A DNA stretch of 64,000 nt from Poecilobothrus nobilitatus (GCA_947095535.1 OX352772.1:104719099-104783098), one strand, 5' to 3'; positions 47,781-59,055 are shown, counted from the stretch's first letter. Numbers and translations are program-made. The notes: generated by a model from the sequence alone, not told the origin.

Positions 47781-48119
47781 CCATTTTTCATATTATATTA
47801 CATACCTCAATGGAAGCGACGAATTTGTATTAGAATAATTACGAATACTCATCCAATAATAGGAAATTTTTATATACAATGCACACATTTTTTAGCTTTT
47901 ATTTTTTAAAAATGTACTTTCATACACAATTTGTTTGTAACTCAAAAAACCTCATACAATTTTCAATGTACATCATATACCTACTACTTACATATTATAT
48001 TCACATTCATTTTTTACACACAAAGCAGAAAAAAAAAACAAAACATAAAACAAAAATATGTAGATAAATACTTAACATTCCATAGCTACATTATACATAA
48101 AAATACATACATATCTATA

Positions 48120-48485
48120 CTATTTAGATCAAACTACATGTATAGCAATAGCGTATATTGCATAGAAACATAAAAAACAAAATAAAACAAAAAATACGTA
48201 TAGTCATAGACTATAGATACCTAACTAACTAACTATGTAGCTATATAAATACATACATTTTTATATTATTCATATTCAAATTTCAAACTAATATATGTAT
48301 AGCAACAGTATACATATATTGTATAGAAACATAAAAAAGAAAACAACAAATACATATAGCTATAGATATTAGATACCTAACACTACGCATCTCTATAAAT
48401 ACATCAGATTTGTATATCATTCACATTCAAATTTCAAACTATATGTATAGCAATAGCATATATTGTATAGAAACATAAAATTCGG
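48120..48485 (+). repeat. Tandem repeat, ~145-bp unit, about 2.5 copies
   Basis: 'atgtatagcaatagc-tatattg-atagaaacataaaa' recurs at 48138, 48296 and 48433, and 'tatagatacctaac'-type sequence recurs at 48212 and 48370. Confidence 0.75.
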
Positions 48486-49055
48486 AAAAAAAGAAAAAAG
48501 GAAGAAAACAAAGGCTCAAATTTCGCCAAAAATATGAGAAAAAAATTAATTTTTTTATAAGAATAAAGATAAAATTTTAATCTTTCTTTTCATATATATT
48601 TTATCTATTTTTATTTAAATTAAAATTATAAAAATTGTGCACAATTTATTGTAAAGCTTTTGAATGGTTAGGTTATGTTCACTAAATTATGAAAAATTCT
48701 TTCTCTCATTCTTTTTTGATAGTGTTAAAATGGCTGTCATGTTAAAATGCTTAAAAAACCTATTCCTATATTTTTTATGGAAAATATATTAAAAATTTTG
48801 AATTGAAAGCTGAAATTGTATGAGATGGTAGCAAAGATTCCAAACTTTATTTTAAATTAAAATTCTACATTTTTGGGCAAGAATTTTATAAAGAAAACTA
48901 TAAATTTTCTCAGAAAATCATATTTTTGGGTAAAACAAATAAGAAAATCAAACATTTTTTTTAAAAAATGTCATTTTCTGAGGTTTCCGCTCATTTTTTT
49001 GTATGTGTTTTACTAACCCAAACAAATATTTCAGTATCCAGGTCATCTAAATTAT

Positions 49056-49476
49056 CAACCGCGTTCAGGAGAAACTAGCGCTATACTGAATTACAGCGGT
49101 GTAGCATTTAGCGCTGCATGTTTGTACTGAACGATTTCCAGCAAAATTAAATGACATTTAATTTTGTGTGACATTTCGTATATTTCATTTTATTTAAATC
49201 GTATTTTTGTTGTTTAAATCTAATATTTTTTATCTTTCAATTTATCAATTTTTAAAAGAATGGTCGAAATCCAAAAATTCTCACAAAATTTTGTAAACAA
49301 AAATTTTTGACATTAAATGTGAAGACCTAAACGTCAATAAAAATATTAAACGTCAATTTAGCGTAAAATTTTCTTGCGGCAAAATTCATGTAGCGCTAGA
49401 TAATAAAATCGTTAAGTAGAAAATTTTATCGAGCGCTGCAGTTTTTTTGTAGCGCTAGATGCTACTGAACGCGACC
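49056..49476. mobile_element. ~420-bp MITE in the right terminus of E2
   Basis: Inverted ends caaccgcgttcag (49056-49068) and ctgaacgcgacc (49465-49476). It separates 'ctaaattat' from 'tgttagctat' of the E2 terminus. Internal 'agcgct' words recur (49078, 49109, 49392, 49431, 49453), with small inverted repeats. No ORF. Confidence 0.7.
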
Positions 49477-49666
49477 ATTGTTAGCTATGGTGTACTGCAA
49501 CGAAGTAACTAAGATGTCCCCTTTATATTTACAAAAATCTTAAGTTAATTGAATTTCTATAATGTCCGATAGTAAAAATCATGATTGCAAAAGATAACAA
49601 ATTAGACGTGTATATACAAAATATAATAGAATTATTAATTTTATTTTTATATTATACCTTTGCCAC

Positions 49667-50732
49667 TTAATCTATGTTATAAAAACATTCATTAGAATTG
49701 TAATCGCAATTTTCGTAGATTCGTAACTTAGGTGAATTTAAAAATTCTTCTTTAACACACACGCAGCGAAATTCTTTCAAAGATTTTTGGTTTACCATTT
49801 TCTTTCTAGGAAAACCAATCCAATCTCTTATAATTCCCCCACTAGATTTTGTACACCACACTCGAGTTCCTAAATGAAACAGTTAAAAATGAAAAAAAAT
49901 TAGTTAAAAGTTAAATTTATAAGGGATTGCCTGTTTCTTTTTTCCACTCTATGTTACATTGAGGAAATTTTTCATTTTCATTTTTGCGTTCTTGTTTTCT
50001 TGTTTTCGCTAACAATATTAATTCATCCAGTTTAAGATGGTAAGAAGTCTTTCTACCTTCGTCGTCGTAGAATCTGAAATACGTAACACAAATAATACAA
50101 AAAATCACTTATTCACAAATTGGCTTACTTTCCAATCAATTTTCCCTTGTAAATATATTCTTTATGATAAAAATTTCTCCAATTATTTAACTCTAAAATT
50201 TGACTTAAATCCATATCGTTTATCTCATCTAAATTTTCATTGTATGTTTGAAAATTTCCAGTAACAAATGACGCTGATGCATCACGACCGGCAAAAGCAT
50301 TGTATGTGCAACCAACCCCGTAAAATTGTCTTCCTTTAGTAACATCAAATACCTGTAATAAATATATAAATTGAAAATTTAATTACTAATTCTTACTAAG
50401 GTAAATATAAATTATAATTGCAAAACAAGATTTTTTTTACGTACAGATCCTAAAATACTTAAATATATTTCAATTTTCTCATCAGCCCCATTATATTTTA
50501 ACAAAAAGTCTTTTGTAAATAATATATCTTTGGCATATCCTGATTCTTCAACATTGATATACTTAATTTCATCTGCATTTCGGTTTCGTAACAATTCAGT
50601 TTTATTAGGATATTCATCTTCGACAGACCATTTAGCAAAATTTAATATTTGTGGATAATAAATTCCAGCTAATATAGATATAAATATTAATAAAAATTGA
50701 AATTTGAACAAATGTTGAATAAACCTTAACAT
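49667..50732 (-). CDS. CYB5D2: Neuferricin (cytochrome b5 domain-containing protein 2), four exons
   Basis: Exons 50445-50732, 50129-50352, 49931-50073 and 49667-49869 join in phase to 285 aa. N-terminal hydrophobic segment FQFLLIFISILAGIYYPQIL (signal/anchor), then a cytochrome b5-like heme-binding domain: FTKDFLLKYNGADEKIEIYL, GSVFDVTKGRQFYG, YNAFAGRDASASFVTGNF. The C-terminal family region follows: FPQCNIEW, VWCTKSSGGIIRDWIGFPRK, FRCVCV and YENCDYNSNECF with conserved Cys. Known role: secreted/ER heme-binding protein of the MAPR group. Introns 1 and 2 are GT-AG (92, 55 nt). Intron 3 (61 nt) begins GC (ACAG|gcaatc), with no GT alternative that keeps frame. Divergent from the THAP gene. Confidence 0.92.
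49870..49930 (-). other. Neuferricin intron 3, GC-AG class
   Basis: Donor side ...GAAACAG|gcaatccc, acceptor side ...tttcatttag|GAACTCG. The joined codons keep KKETGTRVWCT. GC-AG introns are a minor (about 1% or less) class. A sequencing error T to C in the donor is the trivial alternative. Confidence 0.8.
50353..50444 (-). other. Neuferricin intron 1
   Basis: 92-nt GT-AG intron between LSILGS and VFDVTKG, phase 0. Confidence 0.85.
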
Positions 50733-50794
50733 CTTATATTTTTAATTCTTATGCTATGCCTTTGCTTGCCGTTGCCTTTTAAAACCACCTATCA

Positions 50795-52382
50795 CGGGTG
50801 GTTGACTTAGAACAAATTTTTTTTTTATCAAAAATTTTGTAAAAGTCAAAGTACTTCCACCTAATGTCAAAAATAGCGCCATTTTTTTTTATTACCGCCA
50901 TATGAAATTTTTTATATTGTCAAAAGTCATATGTTAACTGATGTTAACCAGTTTTGAATTTGTTTTGAATCCATTTTGAATGAAATATTTATTCTATATG
51001 GTTTCAAATTTATTCATAATTGATTCTGATTAATTCTAACATATATAATATACGTTGAGAATATATAACACCAGTAATAAAATTCTAATAATAATATTTT
51101 TTGGATTATAATAATTCGAATAATTTTTCATATTCTATAAATATATACAAGGATAATAATTTGGACGTTTGGAGCTACATATATATGTACATACATATAT
51201 ATTACAAATCAGGTTGTATACTTTTTAAATATTTTAATTTTTAAGCATGGTAGGTATTAAGTGTTGTGTTCCTTATTGTAGTAATAAATTAAACAAAAAA
51301 TATAGATTTCCATTTCCAGATAGATATCCTGAGATATTTAATAAATGGAAATCTATTATTTCTAACCCTAGGTTAAGTGTAATTTCAGATAAAAATATTT
51401 ACCAAAGCTTTAGAGTATGTGCAGTACATTTTGATGAAAAATGTTTTGTAGAATGCTCAGCACGCAAAAGAGGCCTAAAATATAATGCTTATCCAACGTT
51501 ACACATTGCAGGTAAGATATTTTTTTACTAATAATTTTGCATCATATGTATCCTAATTTACAAAAAAAAATTTTTAATACAATTATATATAAACATTAAC
51601 TATATAAAGACTTCACTTTTTATTCATTCATTCTATTATTCTAATTTTTTAGATTTCTACTTTCTATATGACATACATACATATACAATTAGACCTCTGC
51701 ATGAATACATTCTAAAGCCTTTTCAAGCCATTTGTAAATTTTCAAAATATAATATGTTCTGTTTTGTTCTGTTAGAACAAAAGAAAAGTAGAAGTTCATG
51801 CTGGGTTGCTGAAATTCTCAGAATCTTGAAAATTAGTTTCAAGAATTCCAAGTATCTCAACAAATCAGGGATAATTTGATTGGGTGTGGTTTTGTTACTC
51901 CAACCCCAGTACCAATGTAAGTTATTTCAGTTATGCTTTTTGATTAAATATTTTTAAATAAATTTAATATTATGAAGTTTAATCTAATATCATTTTTATT
52001 AATTTTAGCAATGGTGTTTCCGAAATAAAACTACCAGAACAATCGATGAAAAACATTCAAGGAATTACCCAACTTTAACTAAAATTTTGTAAATTTTTAT
52101 AATTTAATATGTAAAGAATTGTTAATTTTTATTATTTAATATGTAATAAAATTTGCTATTACAATATAATTTCTTTTTTATTTGAAAATTTGAAATATAA
52201 AATAGGGAATAAATATAGGTGTGGTGACATCTAGTGATTTTAAAGTGAAACTGTTTAGCGACATCTATTGGCCTTTTAGATGTAGTAGTTTATTGAAACT
52301 AGGAGCACTTCCAGCGATGGCGGCGCTAGTAAATAAAATTTTTAAGTAGGCTATCTATTATTACTATATATTATCTATGCCA
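50795..52382 (+). repeat. Inverted duplication, arm A (arm B 60455-61405)
   Basis: Arm A shares its left part (50797-50975, 'gttgacttagaacaaattt ... aagtcaaagtacttccacct') and its right part (52140-52382, 'aataaaattt..ttacaatataatttc', 'catctagtgattttaaa', 'atctattggcctttnagatg', 'gaaactaggagcacttccag') with the reverse complement of arm B. The THAP exons in the middle are not present in arm B. Confidence 0.8.
51247..52078 (+). CDS. THAP-domain protein, about 135 aa, three exons (exon 1 firm)
   Basis: Exon 1 (51247-51511) encodes a complete C2CH THAP zinc finger: MVGIKCCVPYCSNK, YRFPFPDRYPEIFNKWKSII, VCAVHFDEKCF, AYPTLHIA, followed by donor g|gtaaga. A phase-consistent continuation uses 51844-51916 (FQVSQQIRDNLIGCGFVTPT-PVP) and 52009-52078 (NGVSEIKLPEQSMKNIQG-ITQL, stop 52076-52078), with gtaagt and ttttag splice sites for intron 2. 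The intron 1 acceptor (tttcaag) is weaker. A poly-A signal (aataaa) is at ~52143. THAP domains bind DNA; this is a small single-finger protein, host gene or domesticated transposon. Alternative exon 2 at 51653-51879 is also open. Confidence 0.6.
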
Positions 52383-52384
52383 CC

Positions 52385-53010
52385 TATATATTGAACCCTG
52401 AAGTCTGAACCACAATGAACTGAACCGAACTGACAAGCAGAAACGATTCTAATTGTACAATAGGTATATACTACATTACTATCCCATGCAGGGCTGTCAC
52501 TTTATTACAAACTATCCAATGCAGATCTACTACATTTTATTCATTTTAAACATCTACTACGTAGTAACAAATACCTACTACTATTTACAAAAAGTTGAAA
52601 AATTTGTTAAGTTTTTATTAATTTATGTTTTTGTGAATTGAAATTCTTATTTTCATTTATGTTATTTTTGGTTGTTTTTTAAATTTTAATCTTTGTAAAA
52701 AAAGAAAAATAATATAAAAGTTCAAAAATTTGTAATTCCGTCTAATTTTTTCTTTATAATCCCTAAAATTTGTACACTAATTCATAAAAAAGAAATCTAC
52801 TACATTTGCACCTAATATACTTAAATTTTACTACTCTCTCTCAACAACGAAATCCCAGCATTGAATTTCCATGTGGCATGTATAAACTAAAGATTATAAG
52901 AATGTATTAAAACATCAAAATGTCATTCGTCCATTATTTGCATAAATGCTAGTTTTTGTATGAAAAAAATTTAAAAGTTTATTTTTTCGGTAAATTTAGA
53001 TTATAACGGT
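52385..53010. other. No gene recognised; AT-rich DNA with 'ctactac' words
   Basis: Repeated 'ctactac/tacta' words at 52465-52600 and 52795-52840; no supported ORF. Confidence 0.45.
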
Positions 53011-53014
53011 AAGA

Positions 53015-53662
53015 GGGCCTTTCCACACGAGTAGTGTCCTCTTTCGTCATTTTTTACTTTTACCTTCGTTTCATACCCTCTTGCCTATAAACTAAATTTG
53101 TGGTGGGGATTTTTAGGAGTAATTTTTTAAACCAAAATTTTAGAGTTTAAAAATTTAGTCCACTAACACAAACAAAAACTCAAATAAAAATTTTTATGAG
53201 GGTCAAAAAAATTTTATGTGTACATACACGTTTCATTCTCGGTTGGAAAATTAAAGAAAAAAGTTTTTGAAACGGTCGCAGCAAATTTTTAAAAAAGTAA
53301 AGTGATTTTTGATCTTTCACTTGATGAAATTATTAAAATATATTCTATTGATAAAAAGAAATTATATACACAGTACAGAGTTTATTCTATTTCTAGGTAC
53401 ATACATATATAATATACATATATTATTTAAAAATTACAGGCAAAAATATCTTATGTTACTTAAATACAAAAAAAAATTTATTTGTTTTATGTGTGCTTTT
53501 TTTTATATTTATTATCTACCTCTCGCAACAAATTTTCTTTTAAAATGAAATATTTACACACACATATAAAAGTAACGACTATCGAGAGGAACAGTGTGGA
53601 AATAAAAAAAAGAGGAAAGTAGTGACGAAACGAAAGAGGACACTACTCGTGTAGAAAGGCCC
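53015..53662. mobile_element. 650-bp TIR element (MITE)
   Basis: Left gggcctttccacacgagtag-tgtcctctttcgtca (53015-53050), right tgacgaaacgaaagaggaca-ctactcgtgtagaaaggccc (53623-53662): ~36-bp inverted repeats with a few mismatches. The interior is AT-rich without a transposase. Superfamily not assigned; the target duplication is unclear. Confidence 0.85.
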
Positions 53663-54183
53663 AAAGACTATCTTTTATGACTATTTTGGGGGTCCGGGTC
53701 AGGTGGCCCTTTTTTTGGTGGCAGACATTGCCATACAATGTACTTTACCAATTAAATATGTATAAGTCTGGCCATAAACTACATAAATATCAAGACCGGA
53801 ACAAGACCCCTAAGAATGTATTAGTGCAAAATTTAAACATGTATTTTGAAAATTGTGAGAGTTTTGACAGTTTCTTTTTTTCATTTTTTTGCTTAGAAAA
53901 AAGTAGAAAATTAAGAAATTTTAGCAATTTTCATTTACAACTTTAAATATGAAATACTACCCTAAATATATCGAAATTTATATTAAAATAAAATTCAAAA
54001 TTTTTTCTAACACATCAAAAAATTCAAGGTTCTACTCAAGGTTTTCTTAAAATATATTTTCCAACTTTTTCCAGCATTTCTTGACTCCAGCCATTTTGAA
54101 ATGTTTAAATAAAAAAAAAAATTTTTCTTTGCTATCTGTCAATTTTTTAAAAGCTTTCTAAAAAAAGTAGAATAAACCAGGCG

Positions 54184-55018
54184 AGACTCACATCAATTAT
54201 CAGGCCATGAAGTGCAGAGAGTAAAAGCTTAATAAGGGGCCAGCTTTTAACAAATTTACACGCAGTCTTATGGAAAAAAATAGGGGGCCGACTATAAATC
54301 TTGAAATAACACAAAAACCATTTACTTTATTCAATTTGGTGCAAAGAAAAAATTAAAGTCGCATCTTTTTTACATAATTAATTAAAGAAAAATATTTTAA
54401 AATATAATATTTTCATTCATAAATATGCATTTAAAAAATTGTCTTCCTTTAAATTTTTTATTTCAAAAGCTTCTTAAGAAAAATTACCTTAATATCGTAA
54501 TAGTATACGTCAAGACCTAAGTAAACAGGCCAAGAACTGAAAACACATGAATGTAGTTGTGAGAGAATTCCAATCGATTCTCACGTATTGCGCGTATGAA
54601 TAATTTAATAATTGATGTGAGTCTCGATTATAGCCATATAAGCGTGTACGAAATTTTAAAGTATGAAAGTAGCTCGACGTATACTATTACGATATTGAGG
54701 CAATTTATCTTAAGAAGCTTTTAAAATAAAAAATTTAAAGGAAGACAATTTTTTAAATGCATATTTATGAATGAAAATATTATGTTTTAAAATTTCTTTC
54801 TTTAATGAATTATGTAAAAAAGATGCGACTTTAATTTTTTCTTTGGACCAAATTGAATAAAGTAAATGGTTTTTGTGTTATTTCAAGATTTATAGTCGGC
54901 CCCCTATTTTTTTCCATAAGACTGCGTGTAAATTTGTTAAAAGCTGGCCCCTTATTAAGCTTTTACTCTCTGCACTTCATGGCCTGATAATTGATGTGAG
55001 TCTCGGTATACGTCGAGA
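54184..55018. mobile_element. Foldback element with ~330-bp arms
   Basis: Left arm 54184-54510 and right arm 54690-55018 are near-perfect inverted copies (end gagactcacatcaattatca, then 'gccatgaagtgcagagagta' and so on). The loop (54510-54690) is an inverted copy of part of 57880-58107. Short ORFs in both orientations (54873-55073 and its mirror) are arm sequence only. Confidence 0.85.
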
Positions 55019-55027
55019 CTACTTTCA

Positions 55028-55340
55028 TACCGAGACTCACATCAATTATCAGGCCATGAAGTGCAGAGAGTAAAAGCTTAATAAGGGGCCAGCTTTTAAC
55101 AAATTTACACGTAGTCTTATGGAAAAAAATAGGGGGCCGACTATAAATCTTGAAATAATACAATAACCATTTACTTTATTCAATTTGGTCCAAAGAGAAA
55201 ATTAAAGTCGCATCTTTTTTACATAATTCATTAAAGAAAAATTTTTTAAAATATAATATTTTCATTCATAAATATGCATTTAAAAAATTGTCTTCCTTTA
55301 AATTTTTTATTTTAAAAGCTTCTTAAAGTTCTTAAGATTC
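55028..55340. repeat. Extra half copy of the foldback arm
   Basis: 55028-55335 repeats the left arm of 54184-54510 in direct orientation, separated from the full element by only ~10 bp (tatacgtcgagactactttc). Consistent with rearrangement of a palindrome. Confidence 0.85.
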
Positions 55341-55344
55341 GAGT

Positions 55345-55775
55345 CTCGTGAAAGTCAATGAGAGTGTTTTTATAGTACACTACTGGTAACAAAAAAAGTT
55401 TTAATGACAGTTTTGATTTTAAATTAACTTAGTAAAAATTTTTATTAAATTTTAAAAATAAAAAATTATTAACTGAAATATAAGTTATTGTGAAGTAAGC
55501 AAAAATTAAATAATATTTATACAAGTAATAATTTATAATATCTAAAAATTATTCCCATTCCCACACCACCTTTGAGGTAGGGAATATGGAGCGTTTTTTT
55601 TAAAGTGGTGTTCCCAATAGGTCTAATCCCCTCAATTCTAAAAAAAACAGTGTAATATTTAGGAAGTAGAAACAAAAATATTAATAAAAAAACAATAAAT
55701 AAAAAAAATATCACAAAATTCAAAATTAACAAAATATCACGAAATTAAAAAATATCACAAAAAATTATATAACCC
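55345..55775. other. No gene recognised
   Basis: AT-rich; 55545-55640 is slightly richer in GC, without a supported product. Confidence 0.4.
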
Positions 55776-56345
55776 TTCTTAATTTTGAAATATTTTTAAT
55801 TTGCGATTTTGTCTTTTAGATTTTAATACATATATCATTTCCCGTTTTGTGTAATTATTTAATAAAATATTTGCAAATGTTTTACTTATTTGGAAAAAAA
55901 TTATGCGGCTACTATTGCCGCATTTACACGTCGATTCCAAATCAATGTCATTCATCCCAAACAAAGACTATTTAAAGTTAGTTCAATTAGTATTCTTTTT
56001 TGATTACTTTGCTCAAAGAAATTTTTTTTTAAATTTGTTTCCCGTAAAATCTCCTAAAAAATTGCTGTCATATGAAATAAAACATAATTTGTCTGATCCG
56101 TCGGTAAATAAAGACCCCCTCTGTTAAGTTCGTCAAAGTAAAATTGCACCCAGCTAGAGAACGATATAAACGGAATCTATTTTCTAAAGAATCAGTTTGT
56201 AATTTGCCTAATAAAACATAGTACATTTGAAGCTCCGTTAAGGATAGATGAACTAAATCTATTAATGTTTTAGTAGTGAATACTAAAGCATTGAAAGTGT
56301 CTTTCGAAAATCTATTTTTATTATCATTTGTATTCGAAACTGATA
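55775..56345 (-). pseudogene. P/THAP9-type transposase, C-terminal relic
   Basis: Minus strand 56345-56110: RFSKDTFNALVFTTKTLIDL, VHLSLTELQMYYVLLGKLQT and DSLENRFRLYRSLAGCNFTL. This matches the conserved 'F-x-G-x-x-Q-T/S-D-x-L-E-x-R-F-x-x-Y-R-x-L-S-G' block of P-type transposases. Downstream frames (FGMNDIDLESTCKCGNSS) are decayed. No N-terminal part on this strand; unrelated in orientation to 58396-59055. Confidence 0.7.
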
Positions 56346-56529
56346 ACCAATGATAATTCTAAATTTAAAATTGCAACGGAAATAATTATCATTTTGTAAA
56401 AAATATAAAATAATATTAGTTTCATTTTCATTTTAAAGAGTTTATATGTATAAAAAATTAAAAAGGGCTATATAAAAAAATAAGATAAAAGGCAAAAAAA
56501 TATAACAACTTATAAAAAAACCGTAAATA

Positions 56530-57065
56530 CAAAATTATTTATTTTATTTATTTATTTATTAAACCTTAAAAAAAAATAAAAAAATTATGTGTACAAAAAA
56601 GCCAATATTTACAAATTTAGAAGATCATACTATAATAGGAGTATTTTCAACTTTGACTTAAAATTAAGAGAAAAGAATTAATATTTATTATTAAAAAATT
56701 TAGTTGGTGTAGGAAAAATGGCTGAAAAACCTACTGACACATTTTTTAACGACTTATAACTAAATACTTAAAACTAACCTATAGACTAATTATTAAATTT
56801 AGAATTTACATATAGTTAACTTAGATTATACTGAAAATATTATTTATTAGAGGATTTGAATTGTTAAAGCAGTTCTCTTGAAAAATTGGAAAAAGTCTAT
56901 CAATTTTGTCTTGAATTTAGGCACTTGGGCGATTTCATGTAACCTTGCGGTTGAAAAGCATCTGATTTTCTTTAGAATTAATTTTAGCACGGAGTTCTAC
57001 TTTCTTTGTAAAAGAAGTAAATTCGATTTTGCAGAATCCATCCATACGGCGAAAGCGTAGAAAAG
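56530..57065 (-). pseudogene. Probable LINE 3' end with (TAAA)n-type tail
   Basis: Minus strand 57065-56870 reads AKSNLLLLQRK, stop, NSVLKLILKKIRCFSTARLH and EIAQVPKF, similar in pattern to LINE post-RT segments (LQ-x-x-QNK-x-L-R ... H-x-DL-x-IP). The strand ends at 56580-56530 in taataaataaataaataa-type repeats. Weak, pattern-based call. Confidence 0.35.
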
Positions 57066-57069
57066 AATG

Positions 57070-57875
57070 CTGCTAAATATCACTTTATATATTAATAATT
57101 TATTGTCTATGCTCAGATACGATTTTCTGTTTAAAATTATAAAACTAATTTAACACAAAAAACAAACAAAACTAATTATAATAAGTATTAATTAATTAAT
57201 TATATCGTATAAAAAAAAATTTAAAATTACTTATATCTCCTACACCACTACTTTTTTTTTATGGAGTGTATCAAAATATTTAATAATTTGCTTACCAGAA
57301 TTTGTGACTCCCTTTTTTTATTTCCTCGTAATATGGCTGAAAAATACGAGTTGAAAATTAATTTTCTTACAAGAGGAAAGAAAAAATTCTAAATTTTAAT
57401 TATATGACATTTTTAAAATGTTTAAATAAAATTAAAAATATTAAAACTCAATTTGATTATAAAAGTACTTACCCATTTCATATACAATTTTTATATAAAT
57501 TTTAGGTTATGGTTGAAAGCTTTCAAATAGAACTTTCAAACCCACTCTTATTTTTTGAAAAAAAATTCTCTTCTTCTACTTTTACATATGTCAAAAAGCA
57601 AGCGGAAAAAAATAACTAAAAAGACCTAAAAGTAATTTTATTAAATATTAAGTTAAAATTACGAGTTGAAAGCTAATTTTTTGATATGTTGCAGGAAAAA
57701 TTCCAAATTTTATTTTCATATAAAATTTGACATATTTTGGAGAATATTTCATAACGAAAACTCGTAATGAAAATTGTTAAAAATGGGCATTTTTTCGAAA
57801 AAAAACAACAAAATAATAAGAACAAAAAAAATCTTTTAAAATTAAATTTTAATGTCATTTGTTTGAATGTATGCG
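57070..57875. other. No gene recognised; AT-rich DNA
   Basis: Two related segments 'acgagttgaaa(a/g)ctaatttttt' at 57347 and 57661 suggest a diverged internal repeat of ~315 bp. No coding sequence. Confidence 0.4.
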
Positions 57876-57879
57876 AGAC

Positions 57880-58107
57880 TCGATTGCCATTCTCTCACAA
57901 CTACATTCATGCGTTTTCAGTTCTTGGCCTGTTTATTTAGGTCTTGTTCATACTTTAAAATTTCGTACACGCTTATATGGCTATAATCGAGACTCACATC
58001 AATTATTAAATTATTCATACGCGCAATACGTGAGAATCGATTGCAATTCTCTCACAACTACATTCATGTGTTTTCAGTTCTTGGCCTGTTTACTTAGGTC
58101 TTGAAAC
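57880..58107 (+). repeat. Two ~70-bp direct units, loop family of the foldback element
   Basis: Units 57881-57950 and 58037-58105 share 'gattgc-attctctcacaactacattcatg' and 'gttttcagttcttggcctgtttantt-aggtcttg'. The whole block is an inverted match of 54505-54680. 'gagactcacatcaattat' also occurs here (57989), as at 13659 and 54184. Confidence 0.8.
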
Positions 58108-58395
58108 CAGGTAACAAAATTTAATTTTATATCGAGTTTTAATATATTTAATTTTAATAAAAATATATAAATTATATATTAAAATAAAATTTAGAGTTTT
58201 TCCTAAATACTGGTGAAAAAATTAACTTTCTATCAATTTTTTTAGTATCATTACAAGTATTGGAAAAAAAAAGAACCTGAAATTTTTGGTAAGCAATTTA
58301 ATTTTTTCGATATACACTATAAAAAAAATAAGGTGCATTAAGAATAGTGCAATATTTATATTTTATAATTTAATTTTTTTTATTGCTTTTTAATT

Positions 58396-59055
58396 ATGGT
58401 TCGTACTTGTTGTGTCCCTGGGTGTAAATCGAATTATAAATGTAAAACGAAAAATAAAATTTATACAGTTTGAACTTTTCGATTTCTCAAGGAAAAAATT
58501 TTAAGAAAAAATGGATAGAAGCAATTTCACGAATAAATTGGAATCCAACAGAAAGTAGTGCTGTCTGTTAAATCCAGTTTTCTACGAAAAGTTTTCGTAG
58601 TCAGAATTCTGACAGACCAACTTTATTACCTAATGCGATTCCAAGCATTTTCCCTAATATTCTGGATTTAAAATTAGTTGATGAATATTGTATTTTCAAT
58701 TTTAATAATTTAGTAACTAAAATTGAAGAAAAAATTGATTTAAATGGCTGGCTTTTGTTTAAAAATAAATCTTTTATTGTGTTATACTGTTTAGAAAATG
58801 AGAATTATTACTGTTTAGAAATGAGAATTGAGAAAAAACTCGGTGAAAAGGTATAGTTATAATACAATAATAATGTCATTTTTAATCTATGTCCATTCTA
58901 AATCTACATATTCAGTTCTTAGTAAATTTCTTTTTCTTCCCTCTATTAGGTATCTTCGAAAATTATCTTCAAGTTTACATATAACACCAGATCATAAAAA
59001 TGACGAAAATGATGATCATTATTTAACTGCTGCATCTCAGTCCTTAAATACATAA
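58396..59055 (+). pseudogene. P/THAP9-type transposase, N-terminal relic
   Basis: Starts MVRTCCVPGCKSNYKCKTKN (THAP C-x4-C type start). After a frameshift come FRFPQGKNF, KKWIEAISRINWNPTESSA and VC, then a degraded C-x2-H region. After several breaks, 58828-59055 is open: MSFLIYVHSKSTYSVLSKFL and LPSIRYLRKLSSSLHITPDH, resembling the leading part of the P-type catalytic region. No downstream catalytic body. Confidence 0.65.

Larger units (their letters stand above)
40956..49490 (-). mobile_element. TIR element E2, inverted relative to E1, inflated by insertions
   Basis: Left terminus atagctaacaataatttaga-aggcctggacactgaac (40957-40994); right terminus ttcagtatccaggtcatcta-aattat (49030-49055), continued after a nested MITE as tgttagctat (49479-49488). 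Element blocks are listed under E1 and run in reverse order. Insertions: LINE-bearing 41468-45717 and repeat-bearing ~46560-48520. Removing them leaves ~2.3 kb, equal to E1. Confidence 0.75.

Noticed and set aside
46601..48485. CRISPR-like spaced repeats
   Set aside because: Only two or three units, long and diverged, in a eukaryotic transposon insertion; no fixed short repeat with unique spacers.
49667..49861. Stand-alone 64-aa minus ORF
   Set aside because: It is the last exon of neuferricin, not a separate gene.
54873..55163. Two mirror-image 66-aa ORFs
   Set aside because: They are the same foldback arm read in each orientation; no protein signal beyond the repeat.
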